NCBI GenBank assembly: GCA_001313085.1
Contig: BBFE01000047.1
Span: 1 to 28,713, forward strand
DNA from: Paenibacillus sp. JCM 18996
GTDB lineage: Bacteria; Bacillota; Bacilli; Paenibacillales; NBRC-103111
Length of the DNA stretch: 28,713 nucleotides
Direction of reading: 5' to 3'
A program made the position numbers and the translations under genes. A model generated the notes under the pieces. That model was given only the letters and a program-made list of their open reading frames with translations. It was not told where the DNA came from and did not search any database. Of this stretch, positions 18,381 to 28,713 are shown piece after piece (within the stretch, counting starts at the first letter, position 1; each line of letters opens with the position of its first letter).

Positions 18381-18718
18381 TCATTCCTCTATCCTCGCTT
18401 TAACGTAACCGTTATTCTTCAACCTGGCGACGGATTCGGTCAATGATTCGCTGGTTTTAGTTTCAATGACAACAGACAAATTATTGTTCCGGGCCAAATC
18501 CAATCTGTTATTGATCGGCACGACACCCGTGTATAGAGGTTGGGGGAGCCAGTGCGGAGGAGTTGAAGAAAGGGTACTTTTTTGATGCGGCGGAGGAGCT
18601 GTTCATTTGTTTGATCTGCGGGATCGACCGGGCGGGTCGGCGTGTGGAAGGCCGTTTTTTTGTGCTTGCCGGCAAAACGCGAAATTATGTTCTCGTTTTT
18701 TTTGGTCACAATGGCCAT
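18381..18718 (-). CDS. Possible unidentified gene on the minus strand, frame unstable
   Basis: A minus-strand frame from ATG 18718 reads MAIVTKKNENIISRFAGKHK and, further on, NEQLLRRIKK. Beyond about 18540 the convincing frame changes, reading LYTGVVPINNRLDLARNNNL then SVVIETKTSESLTESVARLK and NNGYVKARIEE before a TGA at 18381-18383. The second part has protein-like composition with a strand-helix-strand pattern. Joining the two needs indels at the A-runs near 18655, 18578 and one more. I recognise no family. No ribosome binding site precedes 18718. Either a real 110-residue gene with errors or the eroded end of an older gene is possible. The rest of 18,321-18,766 holds only the terminator and the addB promoter. 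Confidence 0.35.
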
Positions 18719-18733
18719 AAATTATGATAGAAT
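18705..18733 (+). promoter_or_regulatory. Possible sigma-A promoter of addB
   Basis: GTCACA (18705-18710, four of six matches), 17 bases, then TAGAAT (18728-18733, five of six) ends 33 bases before the addB ATG. No other promoter-like sequence is closer. Confidence 0.45.
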
Positions 18734-18766
18734 AGTAGGCACACCAGATGAAATGAGGCCGAAATT

Positions 18767-21700
18767 ATGCCTATCGAATTTGTCATCGGAAGGGCCGGAA
18801 CCGGCAAAAGCGAGTTCTGTCTGAATCAAATACGCCGTCGCCTTTTGGACAGCCCGCAGGGACATCCGCTCATTCTGCTTGTGCCGGAGCAGGCGACGTT
18901 CCAGGCAGAGCATGCGCTCGTATCGACGCCGGGGATCGGCGGGATGATCCGGGCTCAGGTGCTGAGCTTCCGAAGGCTGGCTTGGCGCGTTATGCAGGAA
19001 GCGGGCGGCACGGCGCGTCTGCCGATGAGCGATATAGGGAAGAAGATGCTGCTTTACCGCATTGTACATAGACATGAGACCGAGCTTCGCAGCTTTCAGC
19101 CGAATACGGGCGGGTTCGGGTTTATCGACCGGCTGCATTCGTTGTTCAGCGAGTTCAAGAGGTACTGCTTGACCTCCGGCGGTTTACAGGATTACGGCAA
19201 GCAGCTGTACGGAGTTCCGTCAGACCGCCGCGAAGCGCTGCAGGATAAGCTGCATGACCTGGTACTGATTTACGGAAGCTTTGAGAAGGAACTTTCGCAG
19301 CAGTATCTGGACGGCGAGGATTACGTCACTCTGCTTGCCGAGCAATTTCAAAAGTCTTCTTACGCGCGATCGGCCGCTTTCTGGATCGACGGCTTTCACG
19401 GATTTACTCCGCAGGAGTTTACGGCTTTGGGACAAATCATGCAGTGGTCCCGGAGCATGACGCTTACGCTCACGCTGGACAGGGAATATAGTGCGGGAGA
19501 GAAGCCGCATGAACTGGATTTATTCCATCCTACAGCGAGAACGATGATCCGGCTCCGGGAAATGATCGATGAGCTGGGGCTGGAGAGCAGCCCGGTCATC
19601 GTGCTGACCAATCAGGATACCCCAAGATACAGGCAGGCGGAAGCGCTCCGCTACATGGAGAATGCTCTGGCAGGCAGAAGCAATGCGCCATACAGCGGAA
19701 AACTTTCGTCAGATGAGGTTGCCCGCCAGGTCTCCGTTCATGCCGCCGTCCACCGCCGTGCCGAGGTGGAGGGGCTTGCCCGGGAAATCACCTCTTTGGT
19801 CAGGGAGGCAAAGCCCGCTGGAGGGATCTGTCCGTCCGGGCGCGCAATATGGAGCCATACAGCGACCTTGTGGCGACCGTATTCAACGATTACGGCATCC
19901 CTCATTTTCTCGATCAAAAGCGTTCCATCATGCATCATCCGCTCGTTGAATTTATCCGTTCGGCGCTGGAGGTTGTCCAGCACTATTGGAAATATGATGC
20001 ATTGTTCCGCTGTGTCAAAACCGATCTGTTCCTGCCTCTGCCCGATTCATCTGAAACGGGTGAAGAGGCGGCAATTGACCGCAGAGCGATGGACCGGCTG
20101 GAGAATTACGTGCTTGCCTTCGGCATTCAGGGGTCGCGCTGGACGGACGGGAAACCGTGGAATTACCGGTTCAGGGCCGTATCTGATGATGAGGAACAGG
20201 AGATGGCGGGCGGGGAACAGCAGGAACTGGAGCTCATCAACCGCTGCCGCCGGCTGGTCGCCGAGCCTCTGCACAATTTGCAGAAAGGCTTGAAGCAGTC
20301 ACGTAATGCGGCGGAAATGACGGCTGCCTTGTTCCGCCTGCTGGAGGAAGTTTCCGCCGCAGACAAGCTGGAGAGCTGGAGCGAGGGAGCGATCAGGGAA
20401 GGCCGCCCCCAAAAGTCGAGGGAGCATACCCAGGTATGGGGCTATGTGCTCGATGCGCTCGATCAGCTCGTGGAGCTGGCCGGCGAGGAGAAAATGCCGC
20501 TCGATATCTATGCGAAGATGCTGGAAACGGGTTTTGAAAGCCTTGAACTGAGCCAGGTTCCCCCGTCTCTCGATGGGGTGCTGATCGGTTCCCTGGACAG
20601 AACCGTTCGGGGCAGGTGAAATACGCCTTTGTTCTCGGAGTCAACGATGGCGTGCTGCCGGCAAGGCCGAATGAAGACGGGGTGTTATCCGAAAATGAGC
20701 GTGATTGGCTGCTGCAGTCGGGTATGAGCCTGGCGGAGGGCTCGCGGAGGAAGCTGCTTGACGAGCAGTTTATCGTATACAACGCGCTGAGCATGGCTTC
20801 GGAGCATCTGTGGATTTCTTATCCGCTGGCCGACGAAGAGGGGAAGTCGCTGCTTCCGTCGGAAATCATCCGCAGGGTACAGAGATGGTTTCCGATGATT
20901 CGGCAGCGGCAGCTGATGAGCGAACCTTCCCCGACCGTTTCGGAGGAAGATCAGCTCGATTATTTGATGCACCCTGCCCGTTCATTGTCTTACCTGGCGG
21001 TCAGGCTGAAGCAGTGGATGAAGGGCGCTCCCATGTCTGATATGTGGTGGGAGGTTTACAATTGGTTCGCCGAACGTCCGGAATGGAATCATCGTCTTGG
21101 AGTTATGACCGCTTCACTCTTTTATTCAAATTTGGAGCTTTTATTGCGCGGAGGGACGAGCACAAAGCTCTACGGCAGCACTTTGAGGGCCAGCGTTTCC
21201 CGGATGGAAAGGTTCGTGGCTTGCCCGTTCTCGCAGTTTGTTTCACACGGTTTGAGGCTGAAGGAACGCAAGATATACCGTCTGGAAGCGCCGGACATCG
21301 GACAGCTGTTCCACGAAGCGCTTCGCCGGTTCTCAGATCAGCTGCAGGAGGAGCGGATCCATTGGGGTACGCTTTCGGCGGACGACTGTCTGCGGAGGGC
21401 CTCTTTGGTGGTCGACCAGCTGACTCCAAGGCTGCAGGGAGAAATTCTGCTCAGCTCGAAGCGTTACCATTATATCGCGCGCAAGCTGAAGCAAATTGTC
21501 GGGAAAGCGTCGATGATGCTTGGAGAACACGCGCGCAGGGCGCAGTTTACGCCTGTGGGGCTGGAGCTGCCTTTTGGCACGGGGGGAATTGATTCCTCCT
21601 CTGCGTTTTCAGCTGGACAACGGCTCCTCTATGGAAATTATAGGGCGGATCGACCGTGTGGACCAGGCGCAGGGCGAACAAGGAACACTGCTCAGGGTGA

Positions 21701-22331
21701 TCGACTATAAATCGAGCGAAACCCATCTTCAGCTTGCTGAAGTTTACTACGGCCTGGCGCTGCAAATGCTCACGTATCTGGATGTCGTCGTCACCAATGC
21801 AAGCAAGTGGCTGGGACATGGAGCTCATCCGGCCGGGGTACTTTATTTTCATGTGCATAATCCTCTGCTCCACACGAAGAACGGACTATCGTCGGATATG
21901 GTCCAGAAGGAATTGAAAAAAAAGGTTCAAGATGAAAGGACTGCTCATTGAAGATACGGGCATCGTCAAAATGATGGACAGCTCGCTGGAGAATGAATAC
22001 GGAACTTCGGAGCTGCTGCCTGTGGAGATAAAAAAAAGGACGGTACTTTCGGCAAACGTTCATCCGTCGCGTCGCCTGCCCGTTGGGAACAGCTGCGCAG
22101 CTTGGTAAGGAACCGCATACGGACGATAGGAACGGAAATAACCAATGGGGTAGTGGATATTTCTCCTTACCGGCTGGGCAATAAATCGGCGTGCCAGCAT
22201 TGTTCGTTCAAATCGGTGTGCCAATTCGACCCTCTTTTTTTGAAGGCAATGAATACAAGCAGTGGAAGAGGCATGGCAAGGATGAAATCTGGCAGGCTTT
22301 GGAGGGAAAGGGTACGTGGAAGAAAGATTGA
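18767..22331 (+). CDS. addB: Helicase-exonuclease AddAB, AddB subunit, frame broken by apparent errors
   Basis: AddB is the second nuclease and Chi-recognition subunit of AddAB, the Bacillota counterpart of RecBCD, which resects double-strand breaks. It starts [20 protein letters not shown] with a Walker A motif. It has [35 protein letters not shown] and [20 protein letters not shown]. The C-terminal RecB-type nuclease motif is [10 protein letters not shown]. Four cysteines for an iron-sulfur cluster are visible: one in VACPFSQF and three in [15 protein letters not shown]. Length is about 1,185 residues, against 1,166 in B. subtilis. Breaks: losses near 19808 and 20603, one G at 21581-21586, A-runs 21916-21923 and 22030-22037, and T-run 22235-22241. 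The stop overlaps addA by 16 bases. Only GAGG (18755-18758) is seen as ribosome binding site. Confidence 0.95.
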
Positions 22332-25300
22332 GGAAGCCCGAAGGCAGCACATGGACGGACGACCAATGGGAGGCGATTGCCCGCCGGGGGCAGAATCTTC
22401 TGGTGGCCGCTGCGGCAGGGTCCGGCAAGACAGCGGTGCTGGTGGAGCGGATCATCCGCAGAGTAGCCGATGAACGGGATCCGGTTGATGTCGACCGTCT
22501 GCTGGTCGCGACATTTACAAAGGCGGCAGCAGCGGAAATGCGTCATCGTATTCGCGATGCGTTGGAGAAAGCACTGTCCGCAGCGCCGGAATCCGAGCAT
22601 CTGCGGAGGCAGCTCGCCCTGATCAATCGGGCATCGATCACGACGCTGCATTCATTCTGTATGGAAGTGATCCAGCGCCATATTCAATCGATCCGGCTGG
22701 ATCCGGGGTTCCGGATCGCGAATGAAACCGAGGCGGAGCTGATTCGGCAGGATGTGCTGGAAGAGCTGTTCGAAGAGCAGTATGGAGCGGCCGACGAGGG
22801 CGGACCGTTCTGGCAGCTGGTGGACAGGTTCAGCGGGGAGCGAAGCGACGACGCGTTATATAGGTTGGTGCAGCGGATATATGACGAATCGCGCAGCCAT
22901 CCCTGGCCCGGGCACTGGCTGGAGAACATGGCGTCGCTGTTTGATACGGGCGATCCCGGCCTGTGGACGGAGAGTCTCAAGAAGGACGTGCTGCTGGAGC
23001 TGCACGGAGCGGGCAGCCTGATCCGGAAGGCGGCCGCACTCGCTGAACGGCCCGACGGACCGGCCGCCTATCTTGACAATTTACGCGAGGATGCTGATCT
23101 GATCGAGCATTTAACGCAGATGTGCGGCGTTTCCTGGGAGCATATGTACCATGCTTTTCAAGGGGGCGGCTTCGGGCGGCTGAAGACAATCAAGGGCGAT
23201 GAAACGGATATAGAGCTAAAGGAGCAGGCCAAGGAGCTCCGCAATGCAGCCAAGGACAAAATACAAAAGCTGAAAGATGAGCTGTTCGGCCGGCCACCGG
23301 AGCAGTTTCTCGAGGAGCTGCGGGAAATGGCTCCGGTCATCCGTACGTTGGTCGGTTTGGTTAACGAATTTTCCGCCAGATACAGCAAAGCAAAGCAGGG
23401 AAAAGGCTGCTGGATTTTGCCGATCTGGAGCATTACTGCCTGCAGATTCTGTGCGGGGACGAATCCGAACCGGGGAAGCTCGTTCCTTCTGCCGCCGCTC
23501 TTGAATACCGCGAGCAGTTCGTGGAGGTGCTGCTTGACGAATATCAGGACACCAACAGAGTGCAGGAAGCGATGATCGAGATGATCTCCAGGCCTCTGCC
23601 GGGGAACCGTTTCATGGTCGGGGACGTCAAGCAGAGCATCTACCGTTTTCGGCTGGCGGAGCCGGGGCTTTTTTCTGGAAAAAAATATAAAGCTTACGGT
23701 GAAGTAGACGCTGAAGCCGGCAAAAGAATCGACCTCGCCCGTAACTTTCGCAGTCGCAGCCAGGTTGTCGACGGAGTCAATTTTCTGTTCAAACAGCTGA
23801 TGAATGAGCGGGTAGGGGAGATCGACTACGACGAGCGCGCGCAGCTCGTGTGCGGAGCGGCATTTCCCCCTGCGGGACACGGGGACAACGACCTGATGAA
23901 CATTGAAGTGCTGCTCATTGACCGGGAGAAAGCGGAAGCAGTGGAAGACGACGGTTCGGAAGAAGAACAGAGCACGGATGCGCAGGAAAAAAGCGGAAGG
24001 TGATGGACAAGGAGCCGCATTGCTGGACGCGGAGCTGGAGATGGAAACCGCCCGATTGGAAGCGAGGCGCATAGGGCTTGAGATTATGCGGCTTATGGGG
24101 CAAGCGGCGGAAGAAGCGGGGCACGCTGCCAATACAGGAGCAGCTGAACCTGATGCAGGCGTGACTTTAGGGGAAGCAAATACTCCCGGACAGGGGACTG
24201 CATCCGCACAGCCGGCGCCTTTTCAAGTGTTTGATAAGCGGACTGGCGGAATGCGCAGCGTATCTTATCGGGACATCGTTGTGCTGCTTCGAGCGACATC
24301 TCAATGGGCGCCTGTTTTTTTTATCGAAGAATTCCGCTTGATGGGCATTCCCGGATACGCCGACCTGAACACCGGATATTTTACCGCCACGGAAGTGGAA
24401 GTAATGATGTCGCTGCTCAAAATCATCGACAATCCATATCAGGATATTCCTTTTGCCGCCGTGCTTCGTTCTCCTATTCTGGGGCTGTCCGCAGATGATA
24501 TGGCGCAAATCCGGATCCACGGTGAAGGTGAGGCATATTATGATGCAATGCGAACTTTTGTGGAAAAAATATACCTCTATGCCAGCGGACGAAACCGCCG
24601 AACAGCCCGTCCTGGAGGAAGTGCCTGCTTTATCGCAGATTTTGGGAGTTACGGGGTTGGCGGGCCCTTCATACAGTTCACTGTGGAGTGCAAGTTCCCC
24701 GAGCCATCCTCTGATTCTTCCTTTCGGCTCCAATGAAGCGGCTGCGGTGCGCGAGACCGGCACAGAGGAGGCTGGGGAGGAACAGTCCTTCATGGAGGAA
24801 CGGGAGCGGCTTACCGCATTAGCGGCCAAGCTCGGCCTGTTCTTGTCCGCAATGGAAGCCTGGCGCACGGAAGCGAGGCAGGGCTGTCTGTCGGATTTGA
24901 TCTGGAGCATTTTCCGCGAGACCGGTTTTTTATGATTTTGTGGCGGGGATGCCTGGCGGCCTGCAGCGGCAGGCGAATCTGCGCGCTCTCTATGACCGGG
25001 CCAAACAGTATGAAGCGACCTCGCTAAGGGGCTTGTTCCGTTTTCTCCGTTTTATTGAGCGGATGAAAGACAGCGGGGGCGACCTTGGAACAGCCAGGGC
25101 TCTGGGCGAACAGGAAGATGTGGTAAGGATCATGTCGATCCATAAAAGCAAGGGTCTGGAGTTTCCGGTCGTATTTACTGCGGGATTGGCCAAAATGTTC
25201 AACCAGCAGGACCTGAACGGCTCCTTCCTGCTTCATAAGGAGCTCGGGTTCGGTCCGAAATTTGTCGACCCCGAGCTGCGGGTCTCCTACCCGATGCTGC

Positions 25301-26512
25301 CCATGCTGGCCATCCGCAGAAGGATGAGAATGGAAATGCTCGCCGAGGAAATGCGGATTTTATATGTAGCCTTGACCAGGGCCAGGGAAAAGCTGTACCT
25401 CACCGCGACGCTGTCCTCTCTGGGCAAGCAGCTCCGAAACTGGCAGATGGCGATGGGGGGCGATTCGTTTGCTCTGCCTGACGCGCAGCTTGCGGGTGCC
25501 CGTTCTTACCTCGATTGGGTGGGTCCCGCTCTGATCCGTCACCCCGATGCGGGTTGCCTCCGGGAACTCGTCGGTTATGAAAGCTCACCGACCCGGCGAT
25601 CATGTCTGACGAACCGTCGCGCTGGGTGATCCGGGTGATTAAAGCAGGCGATATCGCCGCGTTTTCCACGCAGGCAAGCGAGTCGACAGTGCAAGAAGAA
25701 AGGCTGGAGTCGCTGAGGAAGCTGCAAAAAAGCGGAGCTTCCGCAAGAGCCCTGGAAGAAGGCGATTGCGGAGCGGCTGGATTGGAGCTATCCATTTGAG
25801 TCGGCGCCGAAATTTTTTCTCAAAGACTACCGTATCCGAGATGAAGCGGCTGGAGGAGCGCGTGTTGGAACGCATCTCGGACGAGCCTGTGGGTGTTGAG
25901 TCATTTATAGTTCCTCTTGGTGAAGGAGCATCGGTCCAAGGACCGGCGAAGCTGACCAGAAGGCCCCGTTTTATGGAGCAGAGGAAGATGAATGCGGCGG
26001 AGCGGGGGACGATCTACCATGCGGTGATGCAGCAGCTGCCATTGGACAGGCTGCTCAGTCTGGAGGAAATAGACTTCGTTATGGACGAGATGGTACAGCG
26101 TTTGCTGCTGATGAAGGAACAAAGAGAAGCGGTAGACGCGGCCACGATCCGGCAATTTTTTTTGACAGTGAGCTTGGGGGCGTGCTGCTGAGCGGCGGGA
26201 ATGTGCACCGTGAGGTGCCTTTCAGCTACGGGCTTTCGGCCGAAGAGGCCTATGGGGCGGGTGCGGAAGCTTGGAAGACGTCGTATTGATCCAAGGGGTG
26301 ATCGACTGTCTGGTGGAAGCGCCGGAAGGTCTGGTGCTGATCGATTACAAGACGGATGCCGTTTACGGGGAGCGGCTGGATTTGTTGAAGGAACGCTACC
26401 GGTTCAGTTAAGTCTCTACTCTAGGGCCGTGGAAGAAATATGGAAAAAAAGCCGATCGTCGGAAAATATCTGTACTTTTTTTGACGGGGGACATGTGCTG
26501 TCCATGGAGTAA
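22316..26512 (+). CDS. addA: Helicase-exonuclease AddAB, AddA subunit, frame broken by apparent errors
   Basis: AddA is the UvrD-type ATP-driven helicase and RecB-type nuclease of AddAB. GTG 22316 lies 9 bases after GGAGGG and opens [20 protein letters not shown]. Motifs: Walker [20 protein letters not shown], motif Ia [14 protein letters not shown], Walker [11 protein letters not shown], motif [48 protein letters not shown] and [17 protein letters not shown]. The nuclease domain has [13 protein letters not shown] and [19 protein letters not shown]. Repaired length is about 1,395 residues against 1,232 in B. subtilis. The excess is in low-complexity inserts at about 23935-24245 and 24575-24800. 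Breaks include T-runs 23669-23674, 24926-24931, 25813-25818, 26156-26163 and 26476-26482, A-runs 23679-23685, 23987-23992, 24564-24569, 25726-25731 and 26446-26452, and losses near 23406, 25584, 26270 and 26403. Confidence 0.95.
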
Positions 26513-26568
26513 GAAAGCATGAGGTCTGGACCACCCGGGAATTTTGATGATAAAAGGAGGGATCGTTT

Positions 26569-27765
26569 ATGCGGATTCTGCATACGGCGGATTGGCACTT
26601 CGGCCGGTCTTTGGAAGGACGGAGCAGGCTTCCCGAACAGGAAGCTTTTATGGACGAGCTTGTGCAGCTTGTGCGGGATCAATCGATAGATATCGTGCTG
26701 ATGGCAGGCGACGCTTACGACTCCGTCAATCCTCCCGCATCCGCCGAGATGCTGTTCTACGAAGGGCTTGCCCGGCTGGCGGACGGAGGAAAGAGGCAGG
26801 TAGCGGTGATTTCAGGCAATCATGACCACCCTGAGCGGCTGTCCGCTTCGGCTCCTTTGGCTGCGGGACAGAGCATTACGCTCGTCGGCCTTCCGACGGC
26901 GGAGCTGCAGGTGATCGATATTACCGCACAGGGGAAAGAGCGCATTTGTACGCGCTGCCCTACCCTTCCGAGTCCAGGCTGAAGGAGCTCCTGACGGAAG
27001 AGGTGGAGGAAGAAAAGCTGCGAAGCGCTTATTCGGACAGGATTGCGCGTTTGGTGGCGGGGCAGGGGAAAGCTTTTCGCAGGGATACGGTGAATCTGCT
27101 GATGAGCCATCTTTATGTGCTGGGCGGGATGGAGACGGAATCCGAACGGCCGATCCAGGTAGGCGGAGCCTATACGGTGGACACAGCCGCTTTATGCGCC
27201 GAGCATTTGCAGTACGCGGCGCTCGGACACCTGCACCGTCCGCAAAACCTGAAGGCGCCGCTGCCATCCGCTATTCCGGTTCGCCTTTGGCTTACAGCTT
27301 CTCGGAAGCGGGCCAGGCCAAATCGGTCACTTTGATCGAGCAGAGCCAGGCAAACCTGCGGCCATAAGCGAATTGTTCCTGAGCTCGGGCAGGCCGCTCG
27401 TCAGGTGGCAGGCTAAAGAAGGGCTTGCCGAAGTACACAGTTGGCTCGATCAAGGAAAAGACGCAAGCGCATGGATCGATCTGCAAATTCATATGACTGA
27501 AGCGATGTCCATGGAACAGATCCAGAATTTGAGGCGGGCGCGTGACGGTTTTATCGGCATCCGGCCGGTCTATCCGGAGATGGAGCAGGCTATGAGCGAG
27601 CAGATCAGGGTGTCGAGCCTTCCTGTCGACGAGCTGTTCCGCAGGTTCTATACAAAGCAGACCGGCGGCGCCGAGCCGGAGGAAGAACTGGTCAGGCTGT
27701 TCCTTGAGTTGGTCCGGGATGCGGATGAGGACGCTGCCGGAACGGGAAGGGAGGAAACGGCATGA
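26569..27765 (+). CDS. sbcD: SbcCD nuclease, SbcD subunit, frame broken by apparent errors
   Basis: SbcD is the Mre11-like metal-dependent phosphoesterase of SbcCD, which cleaves hairpins and protein-blocked DNA ends. ATG 26569 follows AAAGGAGGG. Phosphoesterase motifs are HTADWHFG (D and H metal ligands), VLMAGDAYDS (GD), ISGNHDHPERL (GNHD) and, later, LLMSHLY and AALGHLHRPQNL (GHLH). Repaired length is about 398 residues against 391 in B. subtilis. Frame losses are near 26943, 27261-27266 and 27350, none at an A/T run. The TGA overlaps the sbcC ATG (ATGA at 27762-27765), a standard translational coupling. Position after addA matches the Bacillus addB-addA-sbcD-sbcC operon. Confidence 0.95.
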
Positions 27766-28713
27766 AGCCGATCTCTTTACATATCGCGGGGCTGCAGAGC
27801 TACCGGGAGCTTCAAAAAATCGATTTTGCAAGCTTGTGCGACGCCGGGGTGTTCGGAATATTCGGTCCTACGGGCAGCGGAAAATCGTCCATTCTCGACG
27901 CCATGACTTTAGCCTTGTACGGAAAGGTCGAAAGAGCCTCCGCCGGGACCCAAGGGATCATGAACGCTGCGGAAAATGCGCTGACGGTGTCGTTTGTTTT
28001 TTGAACTGGCCGGCGCGGATGGCGGAGAGCGCTACAGGGTGGACCGCCAATACAAGCGGGGAAGCGATATTTCCGTGAATTCCACGGTTATCCGGATCCT
28101 TAGGCTGAGTGAAGCCGGAGAGTCTGTGGTGCTTGCCGATAAAGCAAGGGACGTTGACCAAAAGGTTCTGGAAATTCTTGGTTTATCGATGGAGGATTTT
28201 ACGAGGGCGGTGGTGCTGCCCCAAGGCAAGTTCGCTGAATTTCTTTCATTGAAAGGAAGCGACCGCCGTAAAATGCTTCAACGGTTGTTCCATTTGGAAG
28301 CGTATGGAGACGGCTTGAACAAAAAAAAGCTGAAGAGCCGCTGGGAAGCGGCGGATATGGGACTGAAGCAGCTGCAGGCCGAACAGCAGGGATTGGGGGC
28401 CGCCTCCAAGGAAGCGCTGGACGAAGCCAAAGACGGGCTTGTCCTGGCGCAGGAACAGGCGCAGCGAATCCGAAAACAGCTGCAGGAGTGCCAGCGCGAG
28501 TATGAGGAGCGCAAGACGGTAATGCGGCTGCAGGAGGAGAAGGCGCAGCACGAACGGCAGCAGGCGCAGCTGGCTGAGCGGGAGCCCACATCCGCTTGCA
28601 GGAAGAGAGACTTCGGCGCGCAGAGCAGGCGGAACGGCTGCGGCCGTACAGTGAGGCTCTGGAGTCTGCGCGGAAGAGCCTGGCGGAGCACAGCGCCCGG
28701 CTTGAGACCGCGG
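27762..28713 (+). CDS. sbcC: SbcCD nuclease, SbcC ATPase, N-terminal part, cut by window end
   Basis: SbcC is the Rad50-like SMC-type ATPase partner of SbcD. The visible part has the N-terminal ATPase half: MKPISLHIAGLQSYRELQKI, then Walker A VFGIFGPTGSGKSSILDAM and LALYGKVERASAGTQG. A region QGKFAEFLSLKGSDRRKMLQ with RLFHLEAYGD is typical of SbcC before its coiled coil. From about 28340 onward the protein is rich in E, Q, A, R and L in heptad-like order, the start of the long coiled coil. Breaks: T-run 27997-28002 (one extra T) and an indel near 28588. The coiled coil zinc hook and the second ATPase half lie beyond the window. Confidence 0.94.

Noticed and set aside
23158..24132. Minus-strand open frame (324 codons) opposite addA
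   Set aside because: The plus strand has addA Walker B and other helicase motifs here. The minus reading is Phe/Ser-rich shadow sequence.

Overview
The window reads as a chromosomal segment of a spore-forming member of the Bacillota, most likely Paenibacillus or a close relative. The grounds are the gene content and order (grpE-dnaK-dnaJ, prmA ... rsmE-mtaB, addB-addA-sbcD-sbcC), a YheC/YheD-type spore-coat-associated ATP-grasp gene, a CcpA-type cre box, strong AGGAGG ribosome binding sites, and protein wording typical of that family. No species assignment is claimed. I see no rRNA, tRNA, insertion sequence, prophage, integrase, CRISPR array or replication origin.

Layout. 1-4,361 is the dnaK chaperone locus: the 3' end of a thermosome-like (group III) chaperonin, grpE, dnaK and dnaJ, closed by a strong terminator. 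4,362-7,650 is an accessory stretch: a truncated alanine dehydrogenase remnant, an alanine-type amino acid permease with a cre box, two small unknown genes, and a convergent YheC/YheD-like gene. 7,570-11,558 returns to conserved housekeeping with prmA, a YwhC-like M50 membrane protease, rsmE and mtaB. 11,679-13,966 holds a Gfo/Idh/MocA oxidoreductase, a NUDIX hydrolase and an overlapping deoC. 14,033-18,371 holds an RlmI-type rRNA methyltransferase, a murG fragment, a 6-phosphogluconolactonase-type protein, a 60-residue unknown protein and an EmrE-family (DMT) transporter. From 18,767 to the window end lies the recombination-repair operon addB-addA-sbcD-sbcC, with sbcC cut by the window edge.

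How the genes relate. The left block is a protein-folding machine: GrpE, DnaK and DnaJ form the Hsp70 cycle, and the chaperonin would add a second folding chamber. PrmA, RsmE, MtaB and the RlmI-like enzyme modify the translation apparatus. AddAB and SbcCD process DNA ends.

Sequence quality dominates the reading. Almost every gene is broken in the raw sequence. By hand I count about 45 places where an A or T run of 5-6 bases appears as 6-8 bases, plus roughly 15-20 single-base losses elsewhere. Repairing these restores full-length, conserved proteins, including essential DnaK. I therefore treat the breaks as read or assembly errors and annotate whole genes across them. Only two loci, the ald and murG remnants, look genuinely truncated. 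The window is mostly ordinary. The chaperonin in the dnaK operon is its most notable content, and I found no convincing evidence of an undescribed system.
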